A stretch of 64,000 nucleotides of DNA from CAYSUS01 sp964434165 (GTDB taxonomy: Bacteria > Planctomycetota > Planctomycetia > Pirellulales > Thermoguttaceae): positions 21,558 to 85,557 of the forward strand of contig CAYSUS010000018.1 in the NCBI GenBank assembly GCA_964434165.1, read 5' to 3'. Shown piece by piece: positions 43,576 to 50,359 of this stretch; position 1 is the first letter of the stretch, and each line of letters starts with the position of its first letter. The notes beneath the pieces were generated by a model. That model saw nothing but the letters and a program-made list of their open reading frames with translations, was not told where the DNA came from and did not search any database. The translations under genes were made by a program, and so were the position numbers.

Positions 43576-44886
43576 TCAAGGGTCGCGGAGCTTGACGAGG
43601 CGGAGCATCGCCGGCTCGGGGGGATCGCCGGGATGAGGCCGGTCGCGGTTGCTGGGCAGCGTCTCCCAGCGGAGCACGTAGCGCACGCCCGGCTCGCCGC
43701 TTTGGCCCAGATCGGCCGCCGTGCGCACGCCCATGCGAGGGTCCTTCGATTCCAGGCGCCGCACCGGCCGCGGCAAGCCCGGGCGCGAAGGGGCCGGCCC
43801 GACGGGCTGGAGCGTGGCCGGGTCCAAGCGCCACGTGCCCGACCCGTGCTTGCGGTGGCTGTAGCTCTGCACCAGCGACCCGTCGGGCAGGACGCGGACC
43901 GGGCCGACGCGAATCCCGAAACCGATCGTCCCGCCGCCGGAAAACTCCCAGCGGTCGTCCCAGTCGCTAATCTGGTAGATCTTCCAGCCGTCTTTCTCGC
44001 GGCGGGCGTTGTAGAGCTGCGTATTGCCGCTGGCGTCGAACTTGTGGTAGGCCAGCACGACACGGCCCTTCGCGTCGAAGCCGATCTTCGTGTTGCCGTT
44101 GATCATCCCGCCGCCGGGCGGCACCGGATCGACGACCTCGGCCTTCCCGAGCGTGATCGGCAGTTCCAGCGGCCTGCCCGCGCTGGTCTCCCAGTGGACC
44201 AGGTCGCGGCTCCGCGCGTAGCAGAGGTCGTGGTTGGTGGCGCAGTCGGGCGTATCGCGCCACACCCAGCACACGTGGAATACGCCCTGCGAATCCCGCT
44301 CCGGCCCGCGGAAGTACGCGTTCATCTTGCCCTGGCCGGAGAAGAGCGGCTCGTCGAGCAACCGCCGCCAGGAACGGGTCTTCACGTCGTACACGTTCCA
44401 CATCTGGTCGCCGTTCCCGCTCGACCCGTCGCGGTAGGTGAAGATCAGCTCCCCCTCGGCCCCGCGCAGGAATCGCGGGTACGTGCAGCGCTTCTCGTTG
44501 CGTCCCACCATGGCCGGGACCCGCTCGAGGGTCGCGATGTCGAGCGGCTTCTCGGTGCGGAAGTAGATCAGCGGCACGCAGTGCATGTTGCCCGAAAGGT
44601 GCAGATGGCCGCCGTCATCGACCGCCATGGTGAGGTAATTGTGGCTGTCCCAGCCCACGCGGCTGGGGAGCCGGACGAACTGCCACTCGCGGCGGTCGAG
44701 CTTGCGCGCGGCGACGGTCATCTGCCGCTCGGCGTCGTAGAAGGCCACGAACTGATGCGGCGGGTGCGTCAGCAAGGCGAACCGCACCGGGTGCCCCGAC
44801 CAGACCGCGGACACGTCGATCGATTCGACGAGCTCGGGGGCGGACTGGAGCGACAGGAGAGCCAGGAGGATGCTTGGTGCGAACAT
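43576..44886 (-). CDS. Exported BNR_4-type beta-propeller protein
   Basis: This 436-residue protein has a short signal peptide (residues 1-15). The rest matches the BNR repeat-containing family (BNR_4): WDSHNYLTMAVDDGGHLHLSGNMH, KRCTYPRFLRGAEGELIFTYRDGSSGNGDQ and GKVVLAYHKF-like strands, a pattern of Asp-box blades. Related propellers include ulvan and other polysaccharide lyases, so a carbohydrate-active role is likely, but lyase activity is not proven by sequence. It lies 108 nt downstream of the ThuA gene on the same strand. Repeat units with matching ends flank it on both sides. Confidence 0.82.
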   Translation of the reverse strand: MFAPSILLALLSLQSAPELVESIDVSAVWSGHPVRFALLTHPPHQFVAFYDAERQMTVAARKLDRREWQFVRLPSRVGWDSHNYLTMAVDDGGHLHLSGNMHCVPLIYFRTEKPLDIATLERVPAMVGRNEKRCTYPRFLRGAEGELIFTYRDGSSGNGDQMWNVYDVKTRSWRRLLDEPLFSGQGKMNAYFRGPERDSQGVFHVCWVWRDTPDCATNHDLCYARSRDLVHWETSAGRPLELPITLGKAEVVDPVPPGGGMINGNTKIGFDAKGRVVLAYHKFDASGNTQLYNARREKDGWKIYQISDWDDRWEFSGGGTIGFGIRVGPVRVLPDGSLVQSYSHRKHGSGTWRLDPATLQPVGPAPSRPGLPRPVRRLESKDPRMGVRTAADLGQSGEPGVRYVLRWETLPSNRDRPHPGDPPEPAMLRLVKLRDP

Positions 44887-44893
44887 GATACCT

Positions 44894-44982
44894 TTTGGCC
44901 GGCGAGCAAGCTCGCCGGGAGAAGGGAGTATTGGGAGGAAGCATCTGGGGCGAGAGGATTCCCACGCGGAGCACGGGAACCC
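44894..44982. repeat. Repeat unit flanking the BNR_4 gene, copy 2
   Basis: It begins TTTGGCCGGCG (44894-44904), contains a perfect CCGGCGAGC/GCTCGCCGG hairpin with a 2-nt loop (44899-44918), and ends with TTCCCACGCGGAGCA followed by CGGGAACC (44959-44982). Only one of the last 24 nt differs from copy 1. Confidence 0.65.
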
Positions 44983-44994
44983 GAAGTGAAGTGC

Positions 44995-45747
44995 TTACGG
45001 CTTCTCGGCCGCGGCCCAGCGGATGCCCTGGGCGACCAGCTTCTGGAAGCTCGGGTTGCGATACGCGTGCGCATCGTGACCGAGCATCAGGTAGAAGACC
45101 GGGCTCTTGCCGTAACTCGTGGTCCAGGCCACGACGGGGTTGTTCTCCGGGTGGTCGGTCCGCAACAGCACGTGGATGCCCTCGGCCGTGTAGAACGGGC
45201 CATACGTCTCGTCGTGGATCGCGAAGTCCTCCACACCCTTGGTGATCGGGTGCTCCTTGTCGGCGACGGTGACCTTCAGGTCCTCGCCGTGCGACCAGGG
45301 GGTCCTCTCGTAGGTCTTGCCGTCGATCTCGCACTTCTCGAAGACGAACTGTCCGCCGATGATCTTGCGGTACTCGTCCCAGCCGCGGTGGGCGCCGAGA
45401 TTGTGGTGCAGGGCGACCAGCCCGATCCCTTGCTTGAGCAGTTCAGCGAAGGCCTCCTGGTGCTCGCGCGACATGCCCTTGCACATGTCGTAACTGACGA
45501 TCACGTCGAACTGCTTCTGGAGGCCCGGCCGCAGCATCGCGGCCTTCTTGGGCAGCTCGGCGCGCGTGACCTCGATGTCGGCAGTGGCCTCGAACATGGC
45601 GAAAAAGGGCTCCTGCTGGAAGCCGTGCCCCCCGTAGGTCAAGAGCACGCGGATCTTGTCCTTGCTGGCTGGTTCCTCTCCCGAGGCGAGCGAACCGGCG
45701 CAAAGAGCAACCAGGAAGAGCGCGAGGGCACGGATCGGGGCGTTCAT
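44995..45747 (-). CDS. Exported ThuA-domain protein
   Basis: This 250-residue protein has a signal peptide (residues 1-23) followed by a ThuA-like/class I glutamine-amidotransferase-like fold: VLLTYGGHGFQQEPFFAMF, IVSYDMCKGMSREHQEAF, GLVALHHNLGAHRGWDEYRKIIGG and EGIHVLLRTDHPENNPVVAWT. ThuA relatives take part in trehalose or other sugar metabolism, and exported copies are abundant in planctomycetes near Gfo/Idh/MocA genes. AAGGAG is 7 nt before the ATG at 45747. A good promoter lies just upstream, and its sequence is duplicated 62 nt further away. The BNR_4 gene follows 108 nt downstream. Confidence 0.88.
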   Translation of the reverse strand: MNAPIRALALFLVALCAGSLASGEEPASKDKIRVLLTYGGHGFQQEPFFAMFEATADIEVTRAELPKKAAMLRPGLQKQFDVIVSYDMCKGMSREHQEAFAELLKQGIGLVALHHNLGAHRGWDEYRKIIGGQFVFEKCEIDGKTYERTPWSHGEDLKVTVADKEHPITKGVEDFAIHDETYGPFYTAEGIHVLLRTDHPENNPVVAWTTSYGKSPVFYLMLGHDAHAYRNPSFQKLVAQGIRWAAAEKP

Positions 45748-45803
45748 GGCGGGGCTCCTTGAGGGAAGCAGGTGCGGGGGGGGCATGATCGATCCACGGG
45801 TCC

Positions 45804-45832
45804 ACTCTAAGAGCCCCGCGCGCGGGCGTCAA
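45804..45832 (-). promoter_or_regulatory. Proximal thuA-type gene promoter
   Basis: On the - strand, TTGACG (45832-45827), 17-nt spacer, TAGAGT (45809-45804), giving a leader of about 50 nt. It is contained in the 28-nt duplicated segment. Confidence 0.55.
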
Positions 45833-45896
45833 CTTCACGTGAGCACCCGGCCAGCCGAGCCCGAAGAACTAAGAGCCCCGCGCGCGGGCGTTAACT
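45807..45896. repeat. 28-nt direct repeat carrying a promoter
   Basis: The segments 45807-45834 and 45869-45896 are identical except for one base (C/T). Each contains a self-complementary CCCCGCGCGCGGGC core. On the - strand the upstream copy reads TTAACG, 17 nt, TAGTTC, a weakened version of the proximal promoter. Confidence 0.85.
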
Positions 45897-45922
45897 GCGC
45901 GGTGCTGGGTGACGTCTCTGTC

Positions 45923-46010
45923 GCCGCTAGCGCGGCTAGAGAGAGGTGCGCGGACGCTCCTATTCCGTGGGCTGACGCCCACGGCTTTCCGCTCTGGCCG
46001 CTACGCGGCC
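45923..46010. repeat. Cluster of three intergenic hairpins
   Basis: Three stable hairpins follow one another: GCCGC/GCGGC (45923-45936), CCGTGGGC/GCCCACGG with a TGAC loop (45965-45984) and GGCCGC/GCGGCC with a TAC loop (45996-46010). The second resembles a palindromic repeat often seen between planctomycete genes. Confidence 0.7.
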
Positions 46011-46041
46011 CGGACGCCCACACGTGGCCGGCCTCTCATCA

Positions 46042-46070
46042 TTCCTTCCGTCGGTCTCCTCGGCTATACT
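46042..46070 (+). promoter_or_regulatory. Possible promoter of the HZS-alpha-like gene
   Basis: TTCCTT (46042-46047), 17-nt spacer, TATACT (46065-46070). The -10 box is good, the -35 box weak. Confidence 0.3.
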
Positions 46071-46135
46071 GAACGGTCCGCCTAGGGGGGCCCTGTCCGA
46101 TCCCGCCCAACCATCCGCGTCTCAGGAGTCATGCC

Positions 46136-49100
46136 ATGATGCGAGCCCGTCTCTGGCACCCCGCAAGGAAGGTCCACGGCCGTCTTCTCCTGGTCCTCTT
46201 GGCCGCGATTCTCGGATTGTGCCCGACCTCCATGGCAGAGCCGCCGGCGAAGGCCGATTCGGACAAGGCCCCGAATCCCGGCGCGTCCTTCGAAATCCCG
46301 GCCTGGGCCTATGACCGCGGCAACGCCAAGACGTTTACCGATTCCTGGGCCGACGCCGAGCCCATGGTCGCGTTCGGTGGCCAATCGCCCATCGAGATCG
46401 AGTACGACATCCCGCTCCCCGTGGCGGCCGTGTACACGCTGCACGTCCGCTACGCCGCGCAGCAGGCCCGGCCCGTCACCGTCTATCTCGACCAGGAGCG
46501 GATCGGCGAATGCTGCCAGAAGGCGACCGGCTCCTGGATGACCAGCCAGGCCCAGTGGGAGGAATCGCTGAAGCTATGGATCGCGCCGGGCAAGCACACG
46601 CTGCGCCTCGTGCGCGAGGGGGCCTTCCCGCACGTGGTGGCCCTGCGCATCGAGTCCTCGGAGCCGTTTCCCGAGGGCTGGAAGCTCAAACGGCCCGGCG
46701 CGCGCAAGCTCGACAGTCCTCCCCCCGTCGTGGCCACGCCCGCTGGCCTCGTCGAGGAAGCCGACCCTGCGGCCCTGCGCCGGGCGATCGAGGACCTGAT
46801 CGGGACCTTCGGCCCCAAGTACCCGAAGGGGCCGGAGTACCTCGCAAGGCTCGCCGCGCTCGAGAAGCAGCTCGCGGAGCTTCAGAAGGCGGGCGATGCC
46901 CCGCCCGACGCCAAGCAGCAACTCGACGACGTCAAGCAGTCGCTGGTCGATCTCCGACGGGAAGCCCTTCTGGCCAATCCGCTTGTGGATTTCGACCGGC
47001 TGCTTCTGGTGAAGCGGGGCGCGAAGTCGCCGGCCCTGGGACTGCCGCGCAACTGGCAGAGCAACTCCAGTCTGCCGAAGAACGGCTTCGACGACGAGAT
47101 CGCCGTGCTCTCGCCCGCCAATCCCGAGGGAGAACTCTCCACGCTGTTCAAGCCGGAGAAGGGCAAGTTCGTCGGCGACGTCGATCTGCACTTCGACGCC
47201 GATCGGCTCCTCTTCTCCATGCCGGGCAAGCACCACCGCTGGCAGGTCTGCGAGATCGGCATCGACGGCAGCGGTCTGCGCGAGCTGACCGGCGAACAGC
47301 CCGACGTGGACAGCTACGACGCCTGCTACCTGCCGGACGGCCGGATCATCTTCACCTCCACGGCCTGCTTCGTGGGCGTGCCGTGCGTGTATGGGAGCTC
47401 GCACGTGGCGGTGCTCTACCAGATGGACCGCGACGGCAAGAACATCCGCCAGCTCTGCTTCGACCAGGAGCACGACTGGTGCCCGGCCGTGCTCAACAAC
47501 GGCCGAGTCCTCTATCAGCGATGGGAATACACCGACACCCCGCATTCCAACACGCGGCTCTTGTTCCACATGAACCCGGACGGCACCGAGCAGTTCGAGT
47601 ATTACGGCAGCAACTCCTACTGGCCGAACTCGATCTTCTACGCCCGGGCCGTGCCGAACCATCCCACGAAGGTCGTGGCCGTGATCGGCGGACACCACGA
47701 CAACCCGCGCATGGGCGAGCTGGTGGTCTTCGATCCGGCGGCCGGACGCCGCGAGGGGGCCGGGGCGTTGCAGCGGATTCCCGGACACGGCAAGCCGGTC
47801 GAGCCGATCATCCGCGACGGGCTGACCAGGAGCAGTTGGCCCAAGTTCCTGCATCCCTATCCGCTGAGTGAGAGGCACTTCCTGGTCGCGTGCAAGCCCA
47901 CGCCTCAGTCGCTGTGGGGCATTTACCTCGTTGACACGTTCGACAACTTCGTGCTGCTGAAGGAGCTGCCCGGCTACGCCCTCTTCGAGCCGATCCCCAT
48001 CCGCAAGACCCGCCGCCCCCCAGTGATCCCGGACAAGGTCGATCTCGACCGCAAGGACGCCGTGGTCTACATCCCCGACATCTACATCGGCGACGGACTG
48101 AAGGGCATCCCCCGCGGCACGGTGAAACAGATCCGCCTGTTCACCTACCACTACTCGTACCAGGGCATGGGCGGCCTGCTGGGCGTGATCGGCGCGGACG
48201 GCCCCTGGGACATCAAGCGCGTGGTCGGCACCGTGCCGGTCCACGAGGACGGCTCGGCCAAGTTCCGCATCCCGGCCAACGTGCCGCTCTCGCTCCAGCC
48301 GCTGGACGAGGAAGGCAAGGCCGTGCAGCTCATGCGGAGCTGGATGACGGCCATGCCCGGCGAGGTCGTACAGTGCGCGGGCTGCCACGAGCCGCAGAAC
48401 TCGGCCCCGCCCATGAAGCTGACCACGGCGCTCAACCGCCGGCCGGACGAGATCGAGCCGTGGTACGGCCCGCTGCGGGGCTTCAGCTACGCCCGGGAGG
48501 TGCAGCCGGTGATCGACAAGCATTGCGTGGGCTGCCACGACGGCTCGCGGCGCCCCGACGGCACCGTCACTCCCAATCTCCGCGGCGACCAGAAGCTCGC
48601 GGGGTGGAAGAGCATTACGCCCGGCAATGGCGGCGGCCACGCGGGCAAGTTCTCGGTGGGCTATGCCGAACTGCACCGCTACGTGCGCCGCCCCGGCATC
48701 GAAAGCGACTACCACCTGCTCGAGCCGATGGAGTTCCACGCCGACACCACGCACCTGGTGCAGATGCTCAAGAAGGGGCACCACAACGTCAAGCTCGATG
48801 CCGAGGCCTGGGACCGGCTGATCACCTGGATCGACCTCAATTGCCCGTACCACGGGACCTGGGGCGAAGAGCTGGACAAGCCGGGTGTGCAGCGTGAGCG
48901 TCGCCGCGAACTCTTGAAGCTCTACGCGAACGTGGACGACGACCCCGAGGCCGTGCCCGAGACGCCGGCCGAGCCGGTCGCGTTCGTCCCGCCCGAGCCG
49001 CTCGAGGAGCCGGCCCGGCCGGAGATCCAGTGCGCCGGCTTCCCGCTCGACACGGCCGCGGCGCAGAAGCTCCAGGCCGCTGCGGCTCCGCAGACCCGTC

Positions 49101-49933
49101 GCACGATCGACCTCGGCGAAGGCGAGTCCATCGAATTGGTGCTCGTCCCGGCCGGCGCGTTCGTCATGGGGAGCGCCTCGGGCGAGGTGGACGAGCGACC
49201 GCGGTCCGTGGTCAAGGTCGAGCGCCCCTTCTGGATGGCCGTGGGCGAAGTGACCAATCGGCAGTTCGCCCGGTTCGATCCGCAGCACGACAGCCGCGTG
49301 GAGTCGAAGAACGCCTACCAGTTCGGCATCCACGGCTATCCGATGAACGAGCCGGACCAGCCCGTCGTGCGCGTCTCGTGGCGGCACGCGGCGGCCTTCT
49401 GCCGCTGGCTTTCGGACAGGACGGGCGAGCGGTTCGCGCTGCCCACCGAGGCGCAATGGGAATACGCCTGCCGCGCTGGTACGTCCACGGCGTTCTCGTT
49501 CGGCGAGCGGGGCGCCGACTTCTCGCGGCATGCCAACGTGTCCGACGCCAAGATGATCGAGTTCGTCACCAATCCCTACACGGTCTTCGACGTGCTCAAG
49601 AATCCGCCGCCGGCCGACGACTGGATCCCCAAGGACACGCGGTACAACGACGGCGGCCTGTTGACCGTGCCGCCAGGCCGCTACGAGCCGAACGCCTGGG
49701 GCCTACGGGACATGCACGGCAACGCGGCCGAGTGGACGCTCTCGAGTTACCGCCCTTATCCGTACGACCCGCGCGACGGGCGCGACTCGGGCGAGGCCGA
49801 CGGCCTGAAGGTCGTGCGCGGCGGCTCCTGGCGCGACGTGCCCGGCCGGGGCACCTCCAGCTTCCGACTGGGCTACCAGCCGTATCAGAAGGTATTCAAC
49901 GTGGGGTTCCGGGTGGTGAGCGAGGCGCGGTAG
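46136..49933 (+). CDS. HZS-alpha-like dihaem c-type cytochrome fused to a SUMF1 domain
   Basis: This is a 1265-residue exported protein; the signal peptide covers about residues 1-34. An N-terminal galactose-binding-like domain (about 60-180) and a short helical region are followed by a beta-propeller-like region matching the middle domain of hydrazine synthase alpha subunits (about 300-720; LPDGRIIFTSTA, HDWCPAVLNNGRVLYQRWEYTDTP). Two c-type haem motifs follow: CAGCH at 747-751 and CVGCH at 797-801. The last 265 residues are an FGE-sulfatase/SUMF1 domain (VPAGAFVMGSASGEVDE, LPTEAQWEYACRAGT, RGGSWRD). The cysteines of active formylglycine-generating enzymes are missing after RGGSW. No HzsB/HzsC genes are nearby, so hydrazine synthesis is unlikely; an extracellular redox role is inferred. 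Confidence 0.85.
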   Translation: MMRARLWHPARKVHGRLLLVLLAAILGLCPTSMAEPPAKADSDKAPNPGASFEIPAWAYDRGNAKTFTDSWADAEPMVAFGGQSPIEIEYDIPLPVAAVYTLHVRYAAQQARPVTVYLDQERIGECCQKATGSWMTSQAQWEESLKLWIAPGKHTLRLVREGAFPHVVALRIESSEPFPEGWKLKRPGARKLDSPPPVVATPAGLVEEADPAALRRAIEDLIGTFGPKYPKGPEYLARLAALEKQLAELQKAGDAPPDAKQQLDDVKQSLVDLRREALLANPLVDFDRLLLVKRGAKSPALGLPRNWQSNSSLPKNGFDDEIAVLSPANPEGELSTLFKPEKGKFVGDVDLHFDADRLLFSMPGKHHRWQVCEIGIDGSGLRELTGEQPDVDSYDACYLPDGRIIFTSTACFVGVPCVYGSSHVAVLYQMDRDGKNIRQLCFDQEHDWCPAVLNNGRVLYQRWEYTDTPHSNTRLLFHMNPDGTEQFEYYGSNSYWPNSIFYARAVPNHPTKVVAVIGGHHDNPRMGELVVFDPAAGRREGAGALQRIPGHGKPVEPIIRDGLTRSSWPKFLHPYPLSERHFLVACKPTPQSLWGIYLVDTFDNFVLLKELPGYALFEPIPIRKTRRPPVIPDKVDLDRKDAVVYIPDIYIGDGLKGIPRGTVKQIRLFTYHYSYQGMGGLLGVIGADGPWDIKRVVGTVPVHEDGSAKFRIPANVPLSLQPLDEEGKAVQLMRSWMTAMPGEVVQCAGCHEPQNSAPPMKLTTALNRRPDEIEPWYGPLRGFSYAREVQPVIDKHCVGCHDGSRRPDGTVTPNLRGDQKLAGWKSITPGNGGGHAGKFSVGYAELHRYVRRPGIESDYHLLEPMEFHADTTHLVQMLKKGHHNVKLDAEAWDRLITWIDLNCPYHGTWGEELDKPGVQRERRRELLKLYANVDDDPEAVPETPAEPVAFVPPEPLEEPARPEIQCAGFPLDTAAAQKLQAAAAPQTRRTIDLGEGESIELVLVPAGAFVMGSASGEVDERPRSVVKVERPFWMAVGEVTNRQFARFDPQHDSRVESKNAYQFGIHGYPMNEPDQPVVRVSWRHAAAFCRWLSDRTGERFALPTEAQWEYACRAGTSTAFSFGERGADFSRHANVSDAKMIEFVTNPYTVFDVLKNPPPADDWIPKDTRYNDGGLLTVPPGRYEPNAWGLRDMHGNAAEWTLSSYRPYPYDPRDGRDSGEADGLKVVRGGSWRDVPGRGTSSFRLGYQPYQKVFNVGFRVVSEAR

Positions 49934-49949
49934 GCGGCTCGGGATCGAG

Positions 49950-50132
49950 CGGCGGATCTCGGCTCTGGCGGCCGTCAATGGGATGAACTACCTGCTGACC
50001 TGGAACTGCACACACATCGCCAACGCCGCTTTGCGGCCGCGTATCGAGTCCGTTTGCCGTGCGACGGGTTGCGAGCCGCCCGTCACCTGCACCCCTCAGG
50101 AGATGCCCGAGAAAGGAGAGCACGATGCCTGA
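49950..50132 (+). pseudogene. C-terminal remnant of a PIN-domain (VapC-type) toxin
   Basis: The frame reading from 49950 to the TGA at 50130-50132 encodes about 60 residues with no start or N-terminal PIN domain. It contains MNYLLTWNCTHIANA, LRPRIESVCRATGCEPP and TCTPQEM, which match the last third of a PIN-domain toxin subfamily as I recall it. The catalytic acidic residues of the front part are lost. The open frame runs back into the preceding gene's stop, so the break is close to 49934-49950. Its stop overlaps the start of the small downstream gene by 8 nt, as in coupled toxin-antitoxin pairs. Confidence 0.65.
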
Positions 50133-50319
50133 CACGATTGTCGAGGAAGTCCGAAGAATCCGCGACGACTTCGCGAGGCAGTTCAACTACGATTTGCATG
50201 CCATGTGCGACGACCTCCGCCGCGAACAGCAGCTCAGCGACGCTGTGGTGGTATCGCTCCCCAGCCGGCCAACCTTTGTGCAGACTAAGCCGCCTTCTGA
50301 AGCGGCAACGCGTGAGTGA
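50125..50319 (+). CDS. Small partner protein of a PIN-toxin pair
   Basis: This 64-residue protein begins MPDTIVEEVRRIRDDFARQF and continues NYDLHAMCDDLRREQQ. That pattern resembles small proteins usually encoded directly after PIN-domain toxins in planctomycetes and cyanobacteria, where they are taken to be the antitoxin or a helper. GAAAGGAGAG precedes the ATG and overlaps the end of the toxin remnant, which favours translational coupling in the ancestral pair. With the toxin broken, the gene is probably an orphan. It ends 40 nt before the radical SAM gene, so a RiPP precursor is an alternative reading, but it lacks a Cys-, Thr- or Ser-rich core. Confidence 0.65.
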   Translation: MPDTIVEEVRRIRDDFARQFNYDLHAMCDDLRREQQLSDAVVVSLPSRPTFVQTKPPSEAATRE

Positions 50320-50359
50320 TCGTTCCTCTCACCCTTGCAGTTCGGCGACGCAGCGCACC

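Noticed and set aside
43476..44982. BNR_4 gene as a transposon-borne cassette
   Set aside because: The flanking units are direct, not inverted, and there is no transposase or target-site duplication that I can see.
46136..49933. Hydrazine synthase subunit indicating anammox metabolism
   Set aside because: No HzsB/HzsC-type genes nearby, a different C-terminal fusion, and similar proteins occur in many non-anammox planctomycetes.
50125..50319. Small gene as precursor peptide of the radical SAM enzyme
   Set aside because: It lacks a leader/core pattern and matches small proteins that follow PIN toxins; kept as an alternative only.
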